NCBI RefSeq assembly: GCF_033807715.1
Contig: NC_084590.1
Span: 38,965,505-39,029,504, forward strand
Length of the DNA stretch: 64,000 bases
Direction: 5' to 3'
Source: Cololabis saira
Lineage: Eukaryota > Chordata > Actinopteri > Beloniformes > Belonidae
In this document: positions 1 through 9,428 of the stretch, in pieces
How positions within the stretch are numbered: the first letter of the stretch is position 1
Layout: each line of letters starts with the position of its first letter
Program-made: the position numbers and the translations under genes
The notes under the pieces: generated by a model
Databases searched by the model: none
Seen by the model: the letters and a program-made list of their open reading frames with translations, nothing else
What the model was told of the DNA's origin: nothing

Positions 1-322
1 GCAGTGAAACATCTAAAACATGCAGGACACCGGCCCTTCTGGGATTCAGTTTGACACCTGTTTTATTCTTTCTTTCAGATACAGACCCATGCATTTTTTT
101 TTTCTTCACCCATGTACTTCTACCCTCCACTTCTGTGATAAATATCTTGGGAGTGAAGTCCAGATTTCATGGTTTCCTTCCTTCTAATCAATGATCATCA
201 CCAACTCGCCAAGGTCGGCAAAACTCTGTTGCTGACAGTCATTTGTATCTGGTTGTGCTGGAACACAAACTTTTAAAGCGTACAGGACAGGGGCTCTCGA
301 GGACCAGGAACGAAGACCCCTG
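1..322. mobile_element. Two partial copies of a hAT-like MITE (CAGGGGTGTCC family)
   Basis: Positions 1-60 carry the right-hand part of the MITE (CTAAAACATGCAGGACACCGG) and the left end lies outside the window. About 181-322 resembles another diverged copy, ending in GACCCCTG at 322 after a CTCGAGGACCAGG block. Intact copies with 8-bp duplications lie at 4723, 10294 and 21323. Boundaries here are approximate. Confidence 0.55.
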
Positions 323-781
323 ATGTAGAGGTTACTTCTTTAGCCTTATTAGATATGCAATATTTATGGGACAACGTCTGCATTCTTGCCCATAGACTTT
401 GAACATGGTGACGTCATCCGTTGCTTAACTTAGGAAAAAAAAAAAGCTTTATTTATACGAATGCAAGTACAGAGTAAACAAGAGAATGAACAGACAGATA
501 GCCAGGCGTGCTAATTAGACAAACGCACGTAAAATATTACATATACAAATGGTTCTCACAGCCGTTTTATTAATAGTCTGTTGTTGGTTTAACATATAGT
601 CCCACATCTGTAAGAAAGTGAAGAAAATATGGTGTTTTCTTGATAAATTTAAATTTACCTTTTATTCTGATGTGTGCTAATTCGTCCAGCAGATGGCACC
701 ATTTCACCCGCACGCAGCTGAGGGCTTTCTGCTCCCCCCCTCTGTTGTGTAAAGTTAATCCAACCCTTACAGTACAGTATA
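323..781. other. Unassigned intergenic DNA
   Basis: AT-rich sequence with no convincing coding region, RNA gene or repeat boundary. It ends at the TA dinucleotide that flanks the next MITE. Confidence 0.4.
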
Positions 782-1150
782 CAGGACTGTCTCAGAAAAT
801 TAGAATATTGTGATTTTCTGTAATGCAATTAAAAAAAACAAAAATGTCATAGATTCTGGATTCATTACAAATCAACTGAAATATTGCAAGCCTTTTATTA
901 TTTTAATATTGCTGATCATGGTTCACAGCTTAAGAAAACTCAAATATCCTATCTCAAAAAATTTGAATATTCTGGGAATCTTAATCTTAAACTGTAAGCC
1001 ATAATCAGCAATATTAAAATAATAAAAGGCTTGCAATATTTCAGTTGATTTGTAATGAATCCAGAATGTATGACATTTTTGTTTTTTTTAATTGCATTAC
1101 AAAAAATAAAGAACTTTATCACAATATTCTAATTTTCTGAGACAGTCCTG
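782..1150. mobile_element. Tc1/mariner-like palindromic MITE, TA target
   Basis: The two ends are long inverted repeats beginning CAGGACTGTCTCAGAAAATT, flanked on both sides by TA. The left and right halves are almost complementary over their whole length, so the element folds into one hairpin. It has no transposase. A solo end of the same family lies at 29762. TA duplication and lack of coding capacity fit a non-autonomous Tc1/mariner derivative. Confidence 0.8.
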
Positions 1151-1347
1151 TAAGCCTGGTTATGTCTCAGCCAATCAGAGGGCTGGTTGTTAGTATATAA
1201 GGACCGGGATGGTTGTCGATGGTTACTGTTGCTATGGACGCTGAAGTAAACGTTTTAACGGCAAGTCACTCTCTCTCTACCTCGTTATTTTAAGATAAAT
1301 ACGCTTAGAATAACGTAACACCCTCCTCAACATGTACTGTACATTTT

Positions 1348-1402
1348 ATACACCTGTGACTTTCAGTGTGACCTGGGGTCACACTGAAAGTCACAGGTGT
1401 AT
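1348..1402. repeat. 26-bp hairpin with 3-nt loop
   Basis: Arms 1348-1373 and 1377-1402 are reverse complements around the loop TGG. The right arm runs directly into the ORF at 1397. Confidence 0.9.
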
Positions 1403-1627
1403 GAAGTTGTCAGGAATCAGGATCTTACCATTGCCCGTTACATCCAACAGAACACCACCCAGGTGGATGATCTGATGCCTGTCAACCAAATAGCAATGCA
1501 GGAGATCATGAAGGTGTCCGTGATCATCAGCTGCATCTTCTCACTCATCAACATTGCCTGCATAGTGTTGAAAGCAGTACACAAACCCCCGGAAAGTGAT
1601 TCTCACAGTGCTGCCACCAACATCTAG
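1397..1627 (+). pseudogene. Orphan exon or gene fragment with one membrane segment
   Basis: A 76-codon open frame begins inside the right arm of the hairpin and ends at TAG 1625-1627. It is not low-complexity and codes a polar N-terminal stretch (residues about 1-38), one hydrophobic segment of about 20 residues (KVSVIISCIFSLINIACIVL) and a short polar tail, like the last exon of a single-pass membrane protein. I do not recognise the family. Possible acceptors are CACAG at 1391-1395 and GTCAG at about 1408-1412. No upstream exon is seen, so a decayed fragment is as likely as a real terminal exon. Confidence 0.35.
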
Positions 1628-1692
1628 ATCTGAGTGAGCTCTCAGCAGCAGGAAGATGAGGGCATCGTCCACCTCCAGACGTGACTTGTAGA

Positions 1693-2947
1693 CAGAGCCG
1701 GATTAACGCAAAGGCAGACTAGGCACGTGCCTAGGGCCCGACAGGGGGGGGGCCCAGACAGAGGGACAAAATTTTTTTTTTTTTTTTTGTCTGCACACAT
1801 ATTAATGGTTGATAACATGCCGGTAAAAACCTAAGGCATATATATATGTGCATTATTACTATATTTAGTATACATACATATACGGATACATACGCAGAGG
1901 GCCGCCGCAAGGGATGTGCGAACCGTGCGAACGCACGGGGCCTGGCGCCCCAAGGGGCCTGGCGCCCCAAGGGGCCTGGCGCCCCAAGGGGCCTGGCGCT
2001 ATGGGCCGTTTTTTTTTTTTCCCCAATTTTTTTTTTTTTTTCCTTATAAATATCAACAGTCACGTTCCATTACAGACCTAAATGTGTACTAGTCTGTGCA
2101 TATCAATAAATATATGTGCAATGATGACGCGTGTCTGTTGTTCAATACAACTGATCAGACCAAGCGCAGACACAAGCTGCTCTGATCCAGACGGGTGGAG
2201 TTGGAACAAACTGTCACACAATGTCGAGAGAACGAGCCAGATTCAGGAAATTTCCATCAGGGGATTAAAAAAGAAAAAAACAAAAGAAAATGGAAGAGTT
2301 TAATGTCTCTCTGAAAGGCACGTTTGATAAATTTGTTACAAAAATCACCGATCCGCCCGGGTCTCAAGCAGCCATGGGGCCCCGCGTCGAGGTAAGCCCA
2401 GATGATGATGAGGCAGGGGAAGGTATCCAGTATTTTGCTAATTGGAGAGTTAAAATTGCGCATATAGACACCCGATCCGACCCGAAAAACCCAAAAATTT
2501 TGCCCCCCTGGCCATTTCACACAGGGCCTCGCAAATCTCCCAGACGGCTCTGCATACGCATACACATACATACATATACACATACAGACATACATACTAC
2601 AGCACACTTTGTCTTACTGCAAATTCTATTGGTCACATTTAATTAAGATTTTCGGCAAAATGCTCACAATCGATAAGATAAGGATAATTTAATAGCATTT
2701 AATAGAGCGTTGTTATAACGTATAAATAATAAAAATCTAAAAATAGTCTGATAGACTGTTTAATATACAACACATGACTTATTTTGGAATACAAAGAACC
2801 AACTTGACTATGACTATGCTATGTAAAATGTGAATTAACTTTTATTAGTAACTTTGGTAAGTTTAAGATTTCATAAATAACATCGATGGAGGGGGGCCCA
2901 AAAATCACAGTCTGCCTAGTGTAGTCCATTTATTTAATCCGGCTCTG
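1693..2947. mobile_element. hAT element, non-autonomous copy with 8-bp TSD
   Basis: The ends are inverted repeats CAGAGCCGGATTAA and TTAATCCGGCTCTG, flanked by a perfect 8-bp duplication CTTGTAGA (1685-1692 and 2948-2955), the hAT signature. Inside are a GC-rich minisatellite (1937-2000) and a short coding remnant at 2290-2646 (MEEFNVSLKGTFDKFVTKI...), probably the N-terminus of a lost transposase. A truncated sister copy lies at about 4960-6277. Confidence 0.85.
1937..2000. repeat. 17-bp GC-rich tandem repeat, about 3.8 copies
   Basis: The unit GGGGCCTGGCGCCCCAA is repeated three times, then a partial fourth. It contains the palindrome GGCGCC and lies inside the hAT element at 1693-2947. 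Confidence 0.9.
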
Positions 2948-2955
2948 CTTGTAGA

Positions 2956-3615
2956 CAAACTGCAGAGATTTTCTTGTCATAAACCTCAGATCGTGTCCGA
3001 GTCTTCTAGCCTGGTCAGTGGACACACAACAAGGTCGCCTTGATACCAGCTAACGTTCTGAAATGTGAGCTGAGATCGACGTTCATGAGGAAAAGGAAAA
3101 CATTTCATTTTGGAGATGACAACTTTTGATCTGCTCAGTTTCCCAGCTGAAAGAAGATGCAAAGCAGTGGAAAATATGACCACCGAACAAACACTCTTAA
3201 ACTACTCTTAAAATAAAATTGTCAATTTTGTTTCAACATTTCTATTTCCATTCAGTTATAGGTAAACACAGATGAATGTATCAATATATTGATTGTTATA
3301 TTTGACCTGTAAAATAAAAGATACTGAGGAATAACAAATCAAAGAAAGTGGATGGCATGGAATGTTAAAAAGGCATGAAGAGTTAAACATTTTCACCCTA
3401 ACACTTTCTTTAATGTGTCATAGATATTCAAACAAACAGTACACATTCACTTGTTATAATTGGTCTAATTCCATTTTGTATTTACTTATTTTTAGATATC
3501 CTGCAAATACCATTGAAATGGGGCAGGAACAAACTGTATCAGCCGTCATAAAACGTGAAGATGTCCAGAAAGATAATCCTACTGAAATGATGAGTTTCAG
3601 AGTTGTTTTATGGTA
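2956..3615. other. Unassigned DNA with old duplication junk
   Basis: No confident gene. The start (CTTGTAGACAAACTGCAG) resembles 4444-4465, so the flanks of the first hAT copy seem to be an old duplication. A short open stretch follows a TTTTTAG acceptor-like site near 3495 (GQEQTVSAVIKREDVQK), but there is no family match or partner exon. Confidence 0.3.
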
Positions 3616-3730
3616 GAATCTACCTTAACCTACAGCAGGTCCAGAGATGTCCTGACCTCCAACCGCAGGAGGGTCAGAACCAGCTTCTGAAACACCTTCA
3701 TCACATGTGAGGTGAGGGAAACCGGTCTGC
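3616..3730 (-). mobile_element. LINE reverse-transcriptase fragment (jockey-like)
   Basis: Read on the minus strand it encodes PVSLTSHVMKVFQKLVLTLL, which resembles the conserved block of fish jockey-type reverse transcriptases around RP(V/I)(S/A)LTS. It faces away from the plus-strand LINE tail that follows and may be its inverted 5' part. Confidence 0.6.
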
Positions 3731-3904
3731 TGAGTTGTTTGTACGAGTGACGTGGTGTTTCCCGCTTTGGCTCTTCAGCCCGCGGACCATAATGACACTT
3801 TTTTTTTATCATGCTTTTATTCAATCTGTTTAAACTTTTTCACTAGCATCATGGTTCGGAAACCTGCCCCGAAAAGAAAGGAGCTCACTCAACCAGGTCA
3901 TTAA

Positions 3905-4437
3905 ATGGTCAGGTCGGCTGATTGGGGAAACACAGCTGGGCCTGGAGTCTTGTACGTGAAGCAGTTGCAGCAGCTCGCCAGCTCCATTTCAAATGATGCC
4001 TCACATCCCTTAGCGAGTGAGTGCCAGCTACTGCCATCAGGACGCAGATTCATAGTCCTGAGAACTAGGACCACACGCTATAGGAACAGCTTTGTCCCTG
4101 CTGCTGTCTCTCTTTTAAACAAATCTTAACACATTTTATTTATTGCTGAGGTCTATCCTGCTTTTAAGTTATTTATTTCTATTTATTAGAAACCCTGACC
4201 TTGGTTTTACCTCTATTTATTGTTCTTTGCCTTGTGGGCAATATCTACTTTTATCCTGTTCAGTGAGCATTGTGAGTACCTGCCATGTCTGTCTTGTGTT
4301 GTCGTAAACCTGTTCTCTGTATTTGTCCTGTGTCAAATGAATGACTGTAAAGATTGTGTGTGAGATGCCTTCTTCTATCTACTGCAAAACAAATCTACCT
4401 ACGGGTACTAATAAAGTCAACTTGATTTGAACTTGAA
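3905..4437 (+). mobile_element. LINE 3' end: C-terminal ORF2 tail and 3' UTR
   Basis: The coding remnant at 3905-4129 contains LLPSGRRFIVLRTRTTRYRN and ends in a LLNKS-like C-terminus, as in jockey-type LINE proteins. About 300 bases of AT-rich 3' UTR follow, ending with an AATAAA-like tail near 4410. The copy is 5'-truncated. Confidence 0.65.
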
Positions 4438-4722
4438 CCTCCAGACATGACTTGTAGGCAAATTGCAGCAGGTCCAGAGTTTTTCCAGAGAAATATTGTC
4501 ATTTATGTGTTTTAACATAAAAAAGTGCCCCCCACCCCCCCATTTTTATTTTTAAGTGACCTTATTGAGAGCTGAACTAACTAAAAAGACTTACATACAG
4601 TGGGAATTTACCCTTCCTGGTCAGTAGATGGCGCTCTAGCGCTTCTGTGGGTCATACTGGTAAATATTTTCTGCAAGCCCAACGGAGCGTCAGAAATAAA
4701 ATGGTGCTGGCTTTGTATAGAC

Positions 4723-4941
4723 CAGGGATGTCCAAAGTCGGTCCTCGAGGGCCGGTGTCCTGCAGGTTTTAGATATTTCCCTGCTTCAGCACACCGTGAT
4801 AAAAGCTGCGTCACCAATAGAGTTGTCCAGACCTTGATGGCAATGGTGACGACCGTTAATTTGAATCAGGTGTGTTAAAGCAAGGAGACATCTAAAACAT
4901 GCAGGACACCGGCCCTCGAGGACCGACTTTGGACACCCCTG
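4723..4941. mobile_element. hAT-like MITE (CAGGGRTGTCC family)
   Basis: Inverted ends CAGGGATGTCCAAAGTCGGTCC and GGACCGACTTTGGACACCCCTG, with flanking 8-mers GTATAGAC and GTATAGAT (7 of 8 identical). There is no coding capacity. Confidence 0.85.
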
Positions 4942-4959
4942 GTATAGATGATAAGGGCC

Positions 4960-6277
4960 AAGGGCTGTTTTTTTTCCTTCTTTCCCTTATAAATATCAAC
5001 AGTCACGTTCCATTACACACCTAAATGTGTACTAGTCTGTGCATATCAATAAATATATGTGCAATGATGCGCGTGTCTGTTGTTCAATACAACCAGTACT
5101 CGAGTTGAGGGGGGATGAGGGGGGATGGCATCCCCCCCTGAAATAAAAACAGTCAAAATCATCCCCCCTGTAAAACTGCCATCCCCCCTTTCCATCCCTT
5201 ATGTCATTTCATCAATGGATGTGGTTTTACTGCTATTTCAACATTTAGAGTCATCACCAGAAAAATAACACCAGAAAAATAACTTATTTGACAATTTTCA
5301 CGTGTTTCAAGTAAATTTTCACTTGAAATAAGTAGAAAAATCTGCCAGTGGGACAAGATTTATCTTCTTATTACAAGCAAAAAAAATCTTGTTCCTCTGG
5401 CAGATTTTTGTACTTATTTCAAGTGAAAATCTACTTGAAACAGGTGAAAATTGAAGTTTTTTCCAGTGATGAGTCTTGTTTTAAGTGTAATGAGATTTTT
5501 TTTACTAAAATTAGACATTTTAACTAGAAATAAGACGAATATTCTTGTTAAGATTTTGAGTTTTTGCAGTGATCCATGTTACTTATCCTGTGAAGGACAG
5601 AGTCATATTGATAAGTTCAGAAAACTTTTATTTATTTATGTGTTTTGATGTATTTGATGTAAGCCCAGTGGATATTTAAAGCTTACAGAAGGCTGCATTT
5701 AACTGCTGCTATGTCATTCCTGCAGTATTTCTGCAGGTGTTTTGGTCACTGCTATTATTTGTAATATATAATATTATTTGTAATCAGCACAAATTATCTG
5801 TCCCCATATGATAAAATCCACCATCCACCCTGATTTTTTTTTACAAGTCGAGTACTGAATACAACTGCGTCAGACCAAGCGCAGACACAAGGTGCTCTGA
5901 TCGAGACGGGTGGAGTGTGTAACAAACTGTCACACAATGTCGAGAGAACGAGACAGATTCAGGAAATTTCCATCAGGGAATGAAAAAAGAAAAAAACTAA
6001 AGAAAATGAAAGTGTTTAATGCCTCTTTAAAAAGCTCGTTTGATAAATTTGTTACAAAAATCACCGATCCGACTGGGTCTTAAGCAGCCGCGGGGCCCCG
6101 CGTCGAGGCACGCCGAGATGATGATGAGGCAGGGGAAGGTATCCAGTATTTTGCTAAATGGAGAGTTAAAATTGCGCATATAGACACTGATCCGATCCGA
6201 AAAACCCCAAAATTTTGCGAGGCCCCCCCCCCCCGGCCATTTCGCACAGGGCCTCACAAATCTCCCAGACGGCTCTG
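4960..6277. mobile_element. Truncated second hAT copy, interrupted by another hAT
   Basis: About 4960-5093 and 5858-6277 together match 2000-2553 of the hAT at 1693-2947 closely, including the segment around CAGACACAAG and the coding remnant. Both terminal inverted repeats are missing. The copy is split by the element at 5094-5857, which lies between two copies of AATACAAC. Confidence 0.8.
5094..5857. mobile_element. hAT MITE nested in another hAT
   Basis: Inverted ends CAGTACTCGAGTTG and CAAGTCGAGTACTG, with a perfect 8-bp duplication AATACAAC (5086-5093 and 5858-5865) in the host hAT. Inside, about 5294-5455 is a palindromic segment built from TTTCAAGTGAAAAT and CTGCCAG blocks, as in other fish MITEs. 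A shorter copy lies at 8699-9091. Confidence 0.9.
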
Positions 6278-6647
6278 AATGCAGATATGTTTTTTTCATT
6301 ATCATTACCGTGATTACACCCATACTTCCACCGTAATATTTACACACTCTTACTGTAAAAGAAAAGGATGAAACACTTTTCTTTTTTTTACTTCAGCTTC
6401 TGTTTTGCAGGGACTATAAAAATGAATTCTCCCATAATTTCACCCAATTCCTCATAGCCGTCTTCACAACTACAATCACTACAGGCACAGTGAATTTCAA
6501 ACAATTTTACTGTATAAATATTGAAATATTAACAAAGAAAAGTGTTTCATCCTTTTCTTTTACAGTAAGAGTGTGTAAATATTACCGTGGAAGTCTGGGT
6601 GTAATCAAGGTAATGAAAGAAATCTATGAAAAAAACATATCTGCATT
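6278..6647. mobile_element. 370-bp fold-back element
   Basis: About 110 bp at each end are imperfect inverted repeats, starting AATGCAGATATG and ending CATATCTGCATT. They include the block ACACTCTTACTGTAAAAG and its complement. The element abuts the broken end of the hAT copy. No target duplication is obvious and there is no coding capacity. Confidence 0.75.
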
Positions 6648-7072
6648 ATCTCAAACTCAGTAGCCTACTTCATATCTTTCTGTTTTTGAGCCGCTTTCAT
6701 TCATTTGCCGTAAAGAGCGCACATGAAATTTAGGAGCGGCTGATTTGACCACGTAAGTACGAATGACGGCTGGCTTGACCGCAGTTGCGCCATCGGCGTC
6801 GCAGTTTAACACAGCATCTACACTTTTTGTATTGCTTCTTCTGAGAAGCGTTTGTTACAGGCCCCAACAAGTGTGTCAATGACGGGATAGAAGACTAATA
6901 ATAATACAAAATAAAAAAAAATATTTATTTTTTGTGTGTGTGTGCGTGACAACTTGGCAGAGGAGGCTTCTTGTTTACATCGCCGCCTCTCATTCGGCTT
7001 TTCCGGCTTCATTCGTTTTTTTCCGGCCTCATTCGGCTTTTTCCGGCAACATTCGGCCTTTTCCGTTTGCCG
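6648..7072. other. Unassigned intergenic DNA
   Basis: Nothing coding. The last 90 bases hold short imperfect repeats of TTCCGGC and CATTCGGC, next to the large near-palindrome. Confidence 0.35.
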
Positions 7073-8206
7073 CGGCCGTATGGAGCCAAATCAGGGCCAA
7101 AAGTTTTGCTAATTTGAAAATAAAATTTGAACCTGAAATTTTTTTTTAACAGTTTCAGTTTTATTTTTTTCAGTATCAGATCTTTTTTTCAGTTTCAAAT
7201 CTTTTTATTTCAGTTTCAAATCTTTTTTTCAGTTACAAATCTTTTTTTTTCAGTTTCACGTCTTTTTTTTTCAGTTTCACATCTTTTTTTTTCAGTTTCA
7301 CTTCTTTTTTTTTCAGTTACAAATTTTTTTTTCAGGTTCAGACTTTTGGCCCGGATCTGGCGTGGGGGGCGTGGCATCAACTGAGAGGGGCGTGGCATCA
7401 TGAGTGACAGCAGAACAGAGAAGGCGGGGGACCTTCCTCAGTCATGTTGCCTTCAGGAAACGTAGGTTGCAGAAGTTATCAGTAGAAGTATGAATCAACA
7501 CTGTATATACACCATATTCACGTGATTGGCAGTGGAAAAAACGGATACTAGTGACACATTTCTGTTTAAAAAGCTGTTTTAGACCGTACTTGGTAGTATG
7601 TAGAAGTGGGAAATGTCAAACTTTAAAGTGTGGCTGTTGAACTGTACAGTCTGGCATAGTTTATTGCTTTTATACTGCGATTGGTGCCAAGTACGGTCTA
7701 AAACAGCTTTTTAAACAGAAATGTGTCACTAATATCAGTTTTTTCCACTGCCAATCACGTGAATATGGTGTATATACAGTGTTGATTCATACTTCTACTG
7801 ATAACTTCTGCAACCTACGTTTCCTGAAGGCAACATGACTGAGGAAGGTCCCCCGCCTTCTCTGTTCTGCTGTCACTCATGATGCCACGCCCCTCTCAGT
7901 TGATGCCACGCCCCCCACGCCAGATCCGGGCCAAAAGTCTGAACCTGAAAAAAAAATTGTAACTGAAAAAAAAAGAAGTGAAACTGAAAAAAAAAGATGT
8001 GAAACTGAAAAAAAAGACGTGAAACTGAAAAAAAAAGATTTGTAACTGAAAAAAAGATTTGAAACTGAAATAAAAAGATTTGAAACTGAAAAAAAGATCT
8101 GATACTGAAAAAAAATAAAACTGAAACTGTAAAAAAAAAATTTCAGGTTCAAATTTTATTTTCAAATTAGCAAAACTTTTGGCCCTGATTTGGCTCCATA
8201 CGGCCG
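7073..8206. repeat. 1.1-kb near-palindrome with two ~520-bp arms
   Basis: The left arm (7073-7593) and right arm (7687-8206) are nearly identical reverse complements around a unique 93-bp centre. Each arm begins CGGCCGTATGGAGCC and holds an array of about eight roughly 20-bp units of the type TTTTTTTTCAGTTTCACATC, so one arm is T-rich and the other A-rich. The layout fits a fold-back transposon, but no clear target duplication flanks it and it has no convincing ORF; open frames here are simple-sequence translations. Confidence 0.85.
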
Positions 8207-8698
8207 CTCATTCGCCTGTTTACGCCATCCGACCAACGGCGAAAAATGTATTGACCCGTTATTTTTGATGTACTTCCGAAAATCTGATAAAGATGGTGTT
8301 TTTAAAACAAATTAATGTCGAAAACTTCAAGTCATGGCGTGGAAAAGAGATAATTGGTCCGTTTATGCGGTTTAACTGCTTGTTTTTAAGACATTCAAGG
8401 TCTGTTTAAATCTGGGTTCAGTGAGCGAAAAAAAAAAAAAAATCCCTGTCTGGCATGTTCATACCTGACCAATACAGCTTATTCTATTCTATTCTATTCT
8501 ATTCTATTCTATTCTATTCCATTCTACCCCTAGCTCTCTTCTTTTAATTTATTTTCTTTATTTTTTTTATTTGTATTATTTAATTTCATCATTTAATTTC
8601 CATATTTCCTTTGACTCTCTATTTTACTTTGTGTACTGTCTGTTGCCTACCTACGTGCTTTATACATTATACCATCATGCATTATACCACATTATACC
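8207..8698. other. Intergenic DNA with (ATTCT)n microsatellite
   Basis: The ATTCT pentamer is repeated about eight times at 8481-8518. The rest is AT-rich with no gene. Confidence 0.6.
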
Positions 8699-9091
8699 CA
8701 GTACTGGAGTTGAGGGGGTATGAGGGGGGATGGCATCCTCCCTGAAATAAAAACGGTCCAAATCACCCCCCTGTAAAACTGCCATCCCCCCTTTTCATCC
8801 CTTATGTAATTTCATCAATGAATGTGGTTTTACTGCTATTTCAACATTTAGAGTCATCACCAGAAAAATAACACCAGAAAAATAACTTATTTGACAATTT
8901 TCACCTGTTTCAAGTACATTTTCACTTGAACTAAGTAGGAAAATCTGCCAGTGGGACAAGATTTAGTCTTGTTTTAAGTGTAATGAGATTTTTTTTTTAC
9001 TAAAATCAGACATTTTAACTAGAAATAAGACAAATCCCCATATGATAAAATCCACCATCCCCCCTGATTTTTTTTTACAACTCGAGTACTG
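8699..9091. mobile_element. Short hAT MITE, deletion derivative
   Basis: Same family as 5094-5857: ends CAGTACTGGAGTTG and CAACTCGAGTACTG, flanked by ATTATACC and ATGATACC (7 of 8). It lacks about half of the internal palindrome of the longer copy. Confidence 0.85.
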
Positions 9092-9197
9092 ATGATACCA
9101 TCATGCCATTACTGTTTGTAAACCTGTTTCAAAGAAAAAAAAAACAACAACATTGCGATGTAACGGCAATGAAAACAGACGAAGAAGAAGCAACCGC

Positions 9198-9205
9198 TGA
9201 CGTCA
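9198..9205 (+). promoter_or_regulatory. Perfect CRE (TGACGTCA) upstream of scaf4 exon 1
   Basis: An exact TGACGTCA palindrome, the CREB/ATF consensus, lies about 194 bp before the start codon, in sequence richer in CpG than its surroundings. The transcription start site is not known, so it could be in the promoter or the 5' UTR. Confidence 0.5.
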
Positions 9206-9398
9206 CGGCCGTCGTCTGCAGGGTGGAGGCTAGCGCCGCTTAGCACAGCCACTGCTAACACCAACAAAAACAACTAAACCCTTGTTTTACTTTCCTTATT
9301 GCGACGTTGTCAGTCGTATACATGGAAATAATTTATCTTTGTTAAGGTAACAGAATCGTACGTGATAGTTGGTGTGGTTTCCACGACCGAACACCGAC

Positions 9399-9428
9399 AT
9401 GGACGCGGTGAACGCGTTCAACATGGAG
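9399..9428 (+). CDS. scaf4: scaf4 exon 1 (start codon)
   Basis: Encodes [10 protein letters not shown], the conserved start of SCAF4/SCAF8, followed by GTAAAG donor. Exactly ten codons, phase 0. Confidence 0.92.

Noticed and set aside
3480..3616. Possible exon after TTTTTAG with GQEQTVSAVIKREDVQK
   Set aside because: Looks protein-like but has no donor, partner exon or recognised family.
7127..8165. Phenylalanine-rich or lysine/glutamate-rich open frames on both strands
   Set aside because: They are translations of the T-rich and A-rich arrays in the near-palindrome and mirror each other; no protein family.
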